Positions 1 to 6,280 of a stretch of 6,280 nt of DNA are shown here, in pieces. Made by a program: the position numbers and the translations under genes. Every line of letters begins with the position of its first letter. The stretch's first letter is position 1. Source of the DNA: CAYVBJ01 sp964415185 (GTDB taxonomy: Bacteria; Bacteroidota; Rhodothermia; Balneolales; Balneolaceae); assembly GCA_964415185.1 (NCBI GenBank), contig CAYPZI010000156.1:1-6280 (forward strand). The letters run 5' to 3'. The notes below the pieces were generated by a model. That model had not been told where the DNA came from. It made no database searches and saw only the letters and a program-made list of their open reading frames with translations.

Positions 1-382
1 TGTAGCTTTCACCTTCGGGCAAATCTACGTCAAAGAGGTGAATTTTATCATATTTTGCAAGTATCTCACCCTTTGGTGAAAAGAGAATGCTTCTGTTGAA
101 TATTTTGCCATTGGGCGCCGGAGCCGGAATACTGCCCCCGAGAAGGTATATTTGAAATTCTTTTGATGCCTCTTTTAAAAATACAAGTGCTTCGGTATAA
201 ATTTTTTCGGCATTTTCGATCCTTTGCTTCATATTTCCCAAAAAAGCAAAATTTTCGGGCAACGCGGCAAAACGGATATCCTTCTCACAAGCTTTTTTCA
301 GAAGTGAGTATGCATGATCAAGGTTATGAGCTACGTCAGGCTGACTGTTTGTCTGAATGGCTGCTGCGAGATATTTTTCCAT
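1..382 (-). CDS. Carbon-nitrogen hydrolase, nitrilase superfamily (Nit1/Nit2-like), N-terminal part
   Basis: This gene is partial: 127 codons are present and the C-terminal half lies beyond the left edge. Translating the minus strand from the ATG at 380-382 gives MEKYLAAAIQTNSQPD, the usual first strand of nitrilase-superfamily amidases. Two of the three catalytic residues are visible: Glu43 in LPENFAFLG and Lys113 in KYDKIHLFDVDLPEGESY. The catalytic Cys, expected near residue 150, is outside the window. The HLFDVD pattern after the lysine is typical of the Nit1/Nit2/omega-amidase branch, whose members hydrolyse deaminated glutathione or omega-amides of 2-oxo acids; family members run about 260-280 residues. 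No signal peptide is present, so it is cytoplasmic. The start lies five bases after the pullulanase stop, without a recognisable Shine-Dalgarno, which suggests co-transcription and perhaps translational coupling. Superfamily assignment is secure; the exact substrate is inference. Confidence -1.
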   Translation of the reverse strand, partial: MEKYLAAAIQTNSQPDVAHNLDHAYSLLKKACEKDIRFAALPENFAFLGNMKQRIENAEKIYTEALVFLKEASKEFQIYLLGGSIPAPAPNGKIFNRSILFSPKGEILAKYDKIHLFDVDLPEGESY

Positions 383-387
383 AATAT

Positions 388-3300
388 TTAGTCTGTATTA
401 TAATCACACTCTTTTAACCAGGTTCCGGAGACATAGCACCCGCCGCCTTCGGTATAAAGATCTGAAGTCTGGTTGCCGGAACTGTCATTGAAAATGATAT
501 CCGAGGAGTAAACACCATCCTCAAAATCAAACACATACCAGCCGTTTCCGGCTGCTTGCATGGGTTCACCCGGCCAGCTTCCGTTATGCTCGGGGCTGAA
601 CGTATAAACGTGGATGGATTCCTCCCAGTTTTCAGGTTTTTTGAAAGCCACAGTTATGCCGGGCAGGCTGCATTCCGAAACCGGTTTCCAGGATGCCTGA
701 CCGGGCTGATAACACCCGTCACGTGTTTGCCGGACAGATTCGGTAGAGTTGTTCCGATTGTCTTGAAACCGGATTACGGATTCGGTTATGTTGTCGGGCA
801 GTCGCGTAAAGTGCCATCCGTTTTTAACCGGCGACATTAAAACCTCCATTTGGCCGGCCGTTGCTTCCGAGTCTTCGAGCCGGATGTAAATTTCGTCGCC
901 CCACTCTCCAGGTTTCTTGAAATAGATGGAAGAACCGGGTTCGGCAACTTTTCCCAAAGCCGGATTGCAGGGGAAATCCCCCCTGCCATTTTGTTGAAGT
1001 TGTTCAAAAACCACTACACTAAGTCCGGGTATTGTAATAACACCATCCCGATAAACGGTGCTTTCCATCTGCTGATCCCGGCTTTGGGAAATTACAGGAT
1101 GAAGTTTTAATCCGGGTAGTCCGGTTTGATATTCTCGCTCATCTATATCGGCATTAAAAATCACAATAATGCCATCTCTTTGTGGGTCAAGGTCCGTTTC
1201 GGTGCAGGTTCCATCTGAAACCGACATTACAATTAGTCCCGGCTCCTGCCCTGGGCCGGTATTGTGAAAGGCAACTCTGTTGTTTACTTCTTCTCCTGTT
1301 TTTAGCCTGAAGAGTGGAGAGCTATAACGAATTTCCAGTTGTTCGGTGAATAACTGATGTGCCAGTTCAAGGTGATTTTTTTCCGGCTGAATATTGGAAT
1401 TGGTCAGAAACCTTTCCATCAATGCCCAGCGGCTTCGGTTTTCATCGGCCCGGGGCAGGCCTATTCCCCAGTTGGTGGTGTTCAGGCTGAAATCAACGGC
1501 ATTGAACCAATCGCCCGAGTCGTAGCTGTTCCTGTCCATTGACTTCGAACGGAGGATATCGGTTCCCATTTGATAAAACGGCACTCCCTGTCCGTAATTG
1601 ATAAACGCATTGCTCAGCATGTGGACACGAACTCTTGTTTCCATATCGAGACCATCCGGCAGCTTTGCCTGTGTATTGTCCCACAGTGTTTCATTATCAT
1701 GCTTGTCGATATAATTGACAGACTCGGCAGGATCTAATGTATACCCGATTGCTTCATTGCCGCCTTTAACATACTCACCGAACCGGTTTTCATATTCATA
1801 AATGCTGAGATTGCCCGTCATGCCAACCCGGATTCGGTCGGCAAAATCAAGAAGTGCAGCCTTGTCATCCGAAGCTGAGCCTGCATTTTCATTGGGAAAC
1901 AGAAACCGGCCGTTTGCAAAACCCTGGTTTCTGCCCTGGTCGGTAAAATTTCCACCGCGGATTGCATCCCGGATCCGGTCATTAAAATTTCCGATGCCGG
2001 TGCCGCCCATATTGAATTGCGTGGCTTGTTCAAAAATTCTGTTTCCGGCCACTTCCCCGAAATCCCAGCCCTCGCCGTAAATGTAGATCTTTTTACCGTC
2101 AACCCCGTCTTTTTCAGGGGTCAATTCGGCGAGTGCATTTGTGATATTCTCCATCACATATTTGGGATGATGGCCCATGAGGTCAAACCGGAAGGAATCT
2201 ATTTTATACTCTTTTGCCCACAACAGGATGGAATCAATCATCAGCTTTTCCATCATTTTATGCTCGGCTGCGGTATTTTGACAGCAAGTAGAGGTTTCAA
2301 CGGCTCCCGTAACGGGATTTCTTCGATGGTAATAACCCGGTACCACTTTATCCAATACGGATTTTTCAGCCAGTCCTGAAGCATTGGTATGATTGTAAAC
2401 AACATCTACTACAATCCGGAGGCCAATTTCATGCAGGGCTTTTACCATTTGCCTGGTTTCAAGAATCCGTTGTTCTCCATCAGGGTTGGTTGAATAGCTT
2501 CCTTCGGGCACATTGAAGTGATAGGGATCATATCCCCAGTTAAAACCGTCATAAGCGGCGAGGCCCGGCATCGTAGAACCTGTATGATAGATTCTTTGAA
2601 TTTCAGCATTTACAGGGTCCTGTTCAGCCATTTGCCTGAAAGCCTCAACAATCGGAGTTCTCTCATATTGGTCACAGTAAGAATTATAAATAGTATGTGA
2701 TGTCATATTACAAAGCCTTCTGACCGGTTGAAAAAGGTCAACTCTTTTTGATTTATCCTCAATAATTGTGGCTATGTCATTCAAAGGTAAAAGGTGCAGA
2801 TGAGTAAGCCCGGCTTGCTGCAGGGAATGCAGGTGTTTCATGCCATTTGAAAGACCGTTGCCGTTTTTTCCATTATGAGTAAAGGCGATGTAGGTACCTT
2901 TATGAGATTCAGGTATGGTAGTATCCATAACACTGAAATCCCTGATATGAGCTTCATAGAGGGTGATATCGGTTGCATCAGGCAGGGATTTAACCATGTT
3001 ATCCCAGCCGGGCGGTTTCAGTTCTTCATCTTCAAGATTGACAAACTGGCTGTAACGGCTGTCGGTTGAAAGGCTGACCGAATAGGGATCGGTAACTTCA
3101 AATTCGTTGATGCGGTTATTTTCATGATGATAGGTTCTGATTTTAAACCTGTAGAAGTGTTTGTCGTATTGCCTTACGGCTGTAAAATGCCAGGCTCCTG
3201 CTTCCGGATCATACTCATCCGGCTGCAATGACTGCACCTTCTCTTTGCTTTTGTTGTATATCTCAAGGCTAATTCCCTGTGCAACGGGAGACCAGATTGT

Positions 3301-3804
3301 GGCCGTAATTCGATCACTATGATATTGTAATCCAGGCGGGCCGTCATAATAGAAATTTTCATCAAGCAGGCCGGGGAACTGAACATTTGTGGCAGCAACC
3401 GGGATTTCATTTTCATCGTATGCAATTGCCACTATTTGTCCTTTCACAGCTTCCCTGATCTGCTCAATTATTGCTTCTGTTTCAAAAGCAGGCCAACCGG
3501 ATATGTGGCGAAATTTATCTTTTAGCCGTTCATCAATTTCGGCCCCGGGACGCAGACGAATTACTTTACCACCGGTAAAACCACTATCTGTTGTCCGGAT
3601 GTCAGCCGAATTGCTGTAACGGAGTTCAAATTTCCTGGCATCCGTATTGTGGTTCCACAAAAGGCGGTCGCCTGAAATCCAGTGTGCGGCGGCGTCACTG
3701 ATCTGAATCTGAGCGGCAAGCCTGCTTTCGGGAATACTGAATAAAAAACTTATAAAAAGGGATGTGAGCAGGTAACGCCGGATAGTAAAGAAATTTATTT
3801 TCAT
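388..3804 (-). CDS. pulA: Exported type I pullulanase (GH13) with two C-terminal CBM26-like modules
   Basis: Hydrolyses alpha-1,6 branches in pullulan, starch or glycogen outside the cytoplasm. Numbering is from the ATG at 3802-3804 (1138 residues). That start is preferred over the in-frame one at 3846 because it directly opens a signal peptide (KINFFTIRRY, hydrophobic core, SRLAA then Q32); the extension adds 14 polar residues. Domains: N2-like ~39-145 (HWISGDRLLW at 41-50); CBM48 ~155-245; GH13 ~272-750; pullulanase-type C-terminal beta domain ~815-935; two CBM26-like modules 954-1045 and 1047-1133. Catalytic signatures: type I pullulanase motif FNWGYDP 421-427, DVVYNH 467-472, nucleophile Asp541 (FRFD), acid Glu578 (GEGWD), stabiliser Asp703 (HDN). 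From memory it resembles Klebsiella PulA from the N2 domain onward, including the CC pair (507-508), but lacks the N-terminal CBM41 and lipobox cysteine. No type IX sorting domain is evident at the C-terminus. It is divergent from the S9 peptidase gene and probably heads a transcript with the nitrilase. Confidence -1.
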   Translation of the reverse strand: MKINFFTIRRYLLTSLFISFLFSIPESRLAAQIQISDAAAHWISGDRLLWNHNTDARKFELRYSNSADIRTTDSGFTGGKVIRLRPGAEIDERLKDKFRHISGWPAFETEAIIEQIREAVKGQIVAIAYDENEIPVAATNVQFPGLLDENFYYDGPPGLQYHSDRITATIWSPVAQGISLEIYNKSKEKVQSLQPDEYDPEAGAWHFTAVRQYDKHFYRFKIRTYHHENNRINEFEVTDPYSVSLSTDSRYSQFVNLEDEELKPPGWDNMVKSLPDATDITLYEAHIRDFSVMDTTIPESHKGTYIAFTHNGKNGNGLSNGMKHLHSLQQAGLTHLHLLPLNDIATIIEDKSKRVDLFQPVRRLCNMTSHTIYNSYCDQYERTPIVEAFRQMAEQDPVNAEIQRIYHTGSTMPGLAAYDGFNWGYDPYHFNVPEGSYSTNPDGEQRILETRQMVKALHEIGLRIVVDVVYNHTNASGLAEKSVLDKVVPGYYHRRNPVTGAVETSTCCQNTAAEHKMMEKLMIDSILLWAKEYKIDSFRFDLMGHHPKYVMENITNALAELTPEKDGVDGKKIYIYGEGWDFGEVAGNRIFEQATQFNMGGTGIGNFNDRIRDAIRGGNFTDQGRNQGFANGRFLFPNENAGSASDDKAALLDFADRIRVGMTGNLSIYEYENRFGEYVKGGNEAIGYTLDPAESVNYIDKHDNETLWDNTQAKLPDGLDMETRVRVHMLSNAFINYGQGVPFYQMGTDILRSKSMDRNSYDSGDWFNAVDFSLNTTNWGIGLPRADENRSRWALMERFLTNSNIQPEKNHLELAHQLFTEQLEIRYSSPLFRLKTGEEVNNRVAFHNTGPGQEPGLIVMSVSDGTCTETDLDPQRDGIIVIFNADIDEREYQTGLPGLKLHPVISQSRDQQMESTVYRDGVITIPGLSVVVFEQLQQNGRGDFPCNPALGKVAEPGSSIYFKKPGEWGDEIYIRLEDSEATAGQMEVLMSPVKNGWHFTRLPDNITESVIRFQDNRNNSTESVRQTRDGCYQPGQASWKPVSECSLPGITVAFKKPENWEESIHVYTFSPEHNGSWPGEPMQAAGNGWYVFDFEDGVYSSDIIFNDSSGNQTSDLYTEGGGCYVSGTWLKECDYNTD
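406..666 (-). other. PulA C-terminal module 2, CBM26-like starch-binding domain
   Basis: Codes PulA residues 1047-1133. It keeps the features I associate with CBM26: FKKPENW at the start, the WPG turn, NGWY, and IIFNDSSGNQTSD in the last strands. It closes with GGCYVSGTWLKEC, a Cys pair (1123 and 1133) that could form a disulphide in the exported protein. It probably binds alpha-glucan and anchors the enzyme to starch. The family call rests on motif memory only. Confidence -1.
670..945 (-). other. PulA C-terminal module 1, degenerate copy of the CBM26-like domain
   Basis: Codes PulA residues 954-1045. It aligns with the following module at FKKPGEW (FKKPENW), NGWH (NGWY), IRFQDNRNNST (IIFNDSSGNQT) and GCY followed by W and a closing EC (Cys 1031 and 1045). 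It lacks the WPG turn and the GNQTSD segment of module 2, so its sugar-binding face may be altered or lost. The two modules look like an old internal duplication that has diverged strongly. Confidence -1.
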
Positions 3805-3856
3805 TCGATCAAAATTATGTTGTTTATGGTTGATCTGAACAGTCAAAATGGTGTAA

Positions 3857-3885
3857 AAAAATTATTTTGATTGGTTAATTTCAAA
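3857..3885 (-). promoter_or_regulatory. Candidate Bacteroidota-type promoter for pulA
   Basis: Read on the minus strand, TTTG (plus-strand CAAA at 3882-3885) is followed after 17 bases by TAATTTTT (plus-strand AAAAATTA at 3857-3864). This matches the -33 TTTG / -7 TAnnTTTG arrangement of Bacteroidota sigma factors except for the last base. Transcription would begin near 3850, giving a leader of roughly 45 bases before the preferred pulA start. The region is A/T-rich, so a chance match is quite possible. Confidence -1.
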
Positions 3886-3915
3886 AAAATACCTGATCAT
3901 TCAGCAAAATTGTTA

Positions 3916-3927
3916 TAAACCGGTTTA
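3916..3927. promoter_or_regulatory. Perfect 12-bp palindrome TAAACCGGTTTA, possible operator
   Basis: TAAACCGGTTTA is its own reverse complement and ends seven bases before the S9 peptidase ATG, in the region shared by the two divergent genes. A/T-rich arms around a central CG are typical of LacI-family operators, and regulators of that family often control alpha-glucan genes. Against this, the core AAACCGGTTT also occurs inside pulA at 678-687, where it simply encodes protein, so the word is not unique to the intergenic region. Binding is inference. Confidence -1.
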
Positions 3928-3934
3928 AAAAGTT

Positions 3935-6022
3935 ATGAAAAGAATTGTTTTATTTTTAGGGATATTTCTTCTTTCGGTACCGTATTACACTTTTGCACAA
4001 AACGGCCTTGATACATTAAGCCTGAAAGATGTTTTTCATGAACCCGTATTGCCGGGCATACGTCCGGGTTTTGCAGGTTTTTCTCCCGATTTATCGGAAA
4101 TCTATTTTTCATGGAATGATTCGTCCTATTTTGATACAGGATTTTATAAAACCGGTATAAAAGGGGGCTCGCCCGAAAAACTGGATGATGATGTGATCCG
4201 GAATTACAGAATTTCACCTGATAAAAGATATATTGTATATACAAAAGATGGTGATTTGTATCTTTCAGACATTCGGTTTGAACAGTCGAGAAGTATTGTT
4301 TCAACCAAAAAAGGTGAATTTGGAGCACGCTGGTCGCCTGACAGTAAAAAAATTGCGTTTGTAAGAGACGGTGATATCTGGATTACCGATATCACCAAAC
4401 CGGATATCAGGCAGGTTACAAGCCGGGAAACGGAATCCCCCGGCTATTCCATAATTGACTGGGCCGGCAGTGAGAGGCTGATCGCATCACAATCCGATTT
4501 TTCCGATTCACGAACGATCTATTTTCCGGAATATGCAGACAAGTTTGTAAAGCCGGGGTCTGCTCGAAGGGGAATTCCGGAAACAGTTATCACATCTGTG
4601 CGCCTTGATTCTGTTGTTATCGATACCTTGCAGTTTGGAGTGTACAGAAGCTCTGTCTCCGTAGATCCGGCGGGGCGTTATGTGGCAATCGATCAGATGG
4701 ATGATGCCCTGAAACAACGAAAAATTATCGTGCATACTTTTGCAGATACAACTCAATCGGTTGTGTTTGAAGACTCAACTTCAGGCTGGTTTTATAACAC
4801 GAATCTGGAATTTTCACCCGACGGTAACATGCTGATGTTTCAGTCTGAAAAAGACAACTGGAATCATATCTATACAGTAAAACCGAACGGTAGTGAACTC
4901 AGGCAACTTACATCCGGCAGCTATGATATTCCCTGGGCCGAGTGGACCGACAGCCGCACTATAGTATTTGCTTCTTCCGAGGCGGATTTGGGTGAACGGC
5001 ATCTCTATACCTTGAATGCCGAAAACGGCCAAATATCAAAACACACGGATGAAGAAGGCTATCGCTATCAATTTAACCTGAGCCATGACAACCGGTATGT
5101 TGTATATGCAAAAACATTTTTCAACGAGCCTTACGATCTTTATGTTTTAGATTTAAAGAGGCCAAAGAGGGGACCCGTTAAAATTACAGATTCTGTTCCT
5201 GCAGAATTTTATGATATGGAGTGGCAGCGCGAAGAGTATATCCGTTTCATGGGAAGGGACGGAGAAACGGAACTGTCAATGTCAATTTTGAAACCGGAGG
5301 GTTTTACCGAAGGAAGAAAATATCCTGCGGTCGTATTTGTCCATGGTGCAGGCAGCCTGCAAAACGTATACAAAGGCTGGTCGAACAATTACTGGCGTGA
5401 GTATATGTTTCATCAATTTTTGAATCAGCAGGGATATGTAGTTCTGGAAGTGGATTACCGCCACAGCACCGGCTACGGACGCAAATTCCGTGAAGATGTA
5501 ACAAACTGGATGGGTAAATTCGAAACGGACGATATTATCGACGGGCTGGACTGGATTGCAGAAAACGGAGATTACGTTGAACGGGATAAAGTCGGAGTTT
5601 ACGGCGGCAGCTACGGCGGGTTTATGGCTCTTTATGCCGTGAGTGTGGCTCCCGAACGATTTCATGCCGCAGCGGCGCTCAGGGCTGTGACCAACTGGGA
5701 AAATTATTTTTATGCCAACCCCTGGTATACCCTGCCGAGGCTGGGTCATCCGGAGGAGGACAGGGAGCATTACGACCGGAGTTCGCCGATCACCTATGCC
5801 GACAGCCTTTCGCGTCCGGCAATCATCCTGCATGGCGTTGAAGATGACAATGTCGGCTTCCAGGATGCGGCACAGTATATCGAAAGACTGATTCAATCGG
5901 GAAATGAAAATTTTGAAATGATGATGTATCCATCCGAACCCCACGGGTTCACGGATCCCGACTCATGGTATGATGAATACAGGCGGATTTACGAGTTTTT
6001 TGAGAAACATTTGAGGGATTGA
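3935..6022 (+). CDS. Exported S9-family serine peptidase (prolyl oligopeptidase/DPP fold)
   Basis: A 695-residue peptidase predicted to cleave short peptides in the periplasm or outside the cell. The signal peptide is MKRIVLFLGIFLLSVPYYTFAQ with cleavage probably around residues 21-22. Residues ~40-410 form a beta-propeller of PD40/WD40-like blades, seen as repeated SPD-type motifs (ISPDKRYIVY 93-102, WSPDSKKIAF 133-142, FSPDGNMLMF 293-302). Residues ~440-695 are the alpha/beta-hydrolase domain: nucleophile Ser559 in GGSYGG, Asp637 in HGVEDDNVGFQD, His670 in EPHGF. The FHAAAALRAVTNW region and the ending HGFTDPDSWYDEYRRI place it in a broad S9 group near the DPP4-like enzymes. I do not see the DW-YEEE segment of classical DPP4, so dipeptidyl specificity should not be assumed. 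The ATG directly opens the signal peptide; no Shine-Dalgarno is visible upstream, only A-rich sequence. It is monocistronic here, with a probable terminator 22 bases after the stop. Confidence -1.
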   Translation: MKRIVLFLGIFLLSVPYYTFAQNGLDTLSLKDVFHEPVLPGIRPGFAGFSPDLSEIYFSWNDSSYFDTGFYKTGIKGGSPEKLDDDVIRNYRISPDKRYIVYTKDGDLYLSDIRFEQSRSIVSTKKGEFGARWSPDSKKIAFVRDGDIWITDITKPDIRQVTSRETESPGYSIIDWAGSERLIASQSDFSDSRTIYFPEYADKFVKPGSARRGIPETVITSVRLDSVVIDTLQFGVYRSSVSVDPAGRYVAIDQMDDALKQRKIIVHTFADTTQSVVFEDSTSGWFYNTNLEFSPDGNMLMFQSEKDNWNHIYTVKPNGSELRQLTSGSYDIPWAEWTDSRTIVFASSEADLGERHLYTLNAENGQISKHTDEEGYRYQFNLSHDNRYVVYAKTFFNEPYDLYVLDLKRPKRGPVKITDSVPAEFYDMEWQREEYIRFMGRDGETELSMSILKPEGFTEGRKYPAVVFVHGAGSLQNVYKGWSNNYWREYMFHQFLNQQGYVVLEVDYRHSTGYGRKFREDVTNWMGKFETDDIIDGLDWIAENGDYVERDKVGVYGGSYGGFMALYAVSVAPERFHAAAALRAVTNWENYFYANPWYTLPRLGHPEEDREHYDRSSPITYADSLSRPAIILHGVEDDNVGFQDAAQYIERLIQSGNENFEMMMYPSEPHGFTDPDSWYDEYRRIYEFFEKHLRD

Positions 6023-6043
6023 AGAATGTTGAGCACCTAATTC

Positions 6044-6060
6044 AAAAAGCTTGCTTTTTT
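6044..6060 (+). terminator. Probable intrinsic terminator after the S9 peptidase gene
   Basis: AAAAAG, loop CTTG, then CTTTTTT forms a short hairpin running directly into a T-run, beginning 22 bases past the stop codon. The stem has a single G-C pair, so it is weak by Escherichia coli standards, but the position fits. The A-tract on the other arm would also allow termination from the opposite direction. Confidence -1.
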
Positions 6061-6117
6061 AAAATAACTCATCAGTTTATTTTTTCTCTGACTAAGGAAT
6101 TTGATTGAATACCAGCA

Positions 6118-6177
6118 TCTGCGAGACTCAGTGCGAACTTGTCCGACTCCCGGCGGATCTGCGAAACTCTGCGAGAA
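6118..6177. repeat. Degenerate array of about six 10-bp units, consensus TCTGCGARAC
   Basis: Sixty bases divide into TCTGCGAGAC (6118), TCAGTGCGAAC (6128), TTGTCCGAC (6139), TCCCGGCGGA (6148), TCTGCGAAAC (6158) and TCTGCGAGAA (6168). Units 1, 5 and 6 are nearly identical; the middle three are degraded. The array is visibly more G/C-rich than the sequence around it and lies outside any gene. It resembles the CGCAGA-rich intergenic repeats I associate with this bacterial group, but I cannot name a family or function. Confidence -1.
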
Positions 6178-6202
6178 ACCAACACTGAGATTTCTTTCTC
6201 GC
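6171..6202. other. 8-bp inverted repeat (hairpin) overlapping the end of the repeat array
   Basis: GCGAGAAA at 6171-6178 is the exact reverse complement of TTTCTCGC at 6195-6202, with a 16-base loop. The left arm is the tail of the last array unit, so the right arm (TTTCTCGCTGATTTACGCG) may be a unit in reverse orientation. No T-run follows, so it is unlikely to be a terminator. Confidence -1.
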
Positions 6203-6280
6203 TGATTTACGCGCCTAGTGTTGTGTCAATTATAATCTGTCATAAGAAACCCGCAAAGTTTCTTTTCTGAAATGGCAGTA
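6203..6280. other. Non-coding right end, with a small 7-bp hairpin at 6244-6264
   Basis: No gene is seen here on either strand. The one structure is AAGAAAC (6244-6250), loop CCGCAAA, GTTTCTT (6258-6264), followed by TTCTGA. It is G/C-poor and could be a weak terminator for either direction, a fragment of a repeat, or chance. Confidence -1.

Noticed and set aside
163..384. Plus-strand open frame of 73 residues at the left end.
   Set aside because: It is antisense to the nitrilase, whose catalytic Glu and Lys motifs show the minus strand is the coding one.
677..688. GAAACCGGTTTC, a second perfect palindrome with the same AAACCGGTTT core as the intergenic one.
   Set aside because: It lies within pulA and encodes Lys-Pro-Val-Ser in a conserved part of module 1, so it is explained by coding sequence.
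2017..2379. Plus-strand open frame of 120 residues opposite pulA.
   Set aside because: It overlaps the GH13 catalytic core in antisense, and the translation looks like shadow sequence with no family features.
3810..3817. Minus-strand TAATTTTG, a perfect TAnnTTTG match just before the pulA start.
   Set aside because: It ends five bases before the ATG, so transcription would begin at or inside the codon, and the nearest upstream TTTG is 26 bases away, beyond the usual spacing.
3805..3846. Upstream in-frame start that would lengthen PulA by 14 residues.
   Set aside because: The extra residues are polar and would precede an otherwise ideal signal peptide; the candidate transcription start also lies almost on that codon.
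3866..3897. Possible plus-strand promoter for the S9 peptidase: TTTG at 3866, 20 bases, TACCTGAT at 3890.
   Set aside because: The -33 part and the spacing fit, but the -7 part matches TAnnTTTG only at TA and one T, so it is too weak to annotate.
5282..5944. Long minus-strand open frame (220 residues) inside the S9 peptidase gene.
   Set aside because: It lies fully opposite the conserved catalytic domain with the Ser, Asp and His motifs, and its product has no recognisable domain.
6214..6243. CTAG followed by TGTTGTGTCA and a second TGTCA, suggestive of an insertion-sequence end.
   Set aside because: No transposase, matching inverted end or target duplication is in the window; the resemblance rests on a few bases.

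Overview
The window carries three protein-coding genes and about 390 bases of non-coding DNA. The likely host is a Gram-negative member of the Bacteroidota/Balneolota/Rhodothermota group. The reasons are start codons without a Shine-Dalgarno sequence, an A/T-rich divergent promoter region with a candidate TTTG/TAnnTTTG-type promoter, signal peptides of the style common in that group, and an exported S9 peptidase of a type common there. This placement is inference; there is no rRNA or marker gene to confirm it.

Layout: (1) At 1-382, minus strand, lies the N-terminal part of a carbon-nitrogen hydrolase (nitrilase superfamily, Nit1/Nit2-like), cut by the window edge. (2) At 388-3804, minus strand, lies a complete exported type I pullulanase (PulA, GH13) of 1138 residues. 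It has an N2-like domain, CBM48, the GH13 barrel, a pullulanase-type C-terminal beta domain and two tandem CBM26-like starch-binding modules. The nitrilase starts five bases after its stop codon, so the two probably share a transcript. (3) At 3805-3934 is the divergent intergenic region, with a candidate minus-strand promoter and a perfect 12-bp palindrome. (4) At 3935-6022, plus strand, lies an exported S9-family serine peptidase (prolyl oligopeptidase/DPP fold, 695 residues) with its complete Ser-Asp-His triad. (5) At 6023-6280 there is no gene. This stretch holds a probable terminator, a degenerate array of ~10-bp TCTGCGA units and two small hairpins.

Taken together, the two divergent genes encode exported hydrolases, one for the alpha-1,6 branches of pullulan, starch or glycogen and one for peptides. 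This fits an organism feeding on polymers. The nitrilase has no signal peptide and acts in the cytoplasm, so its pairing with pullulanase has no obvious metabolic logic. I see no defence system, phage, CRISPR array, transposase or clearly new system. The points most worth a second look are the carbohydrate-binding module arrangement of the pullulanase and the 10-bp repeat array near the right end.
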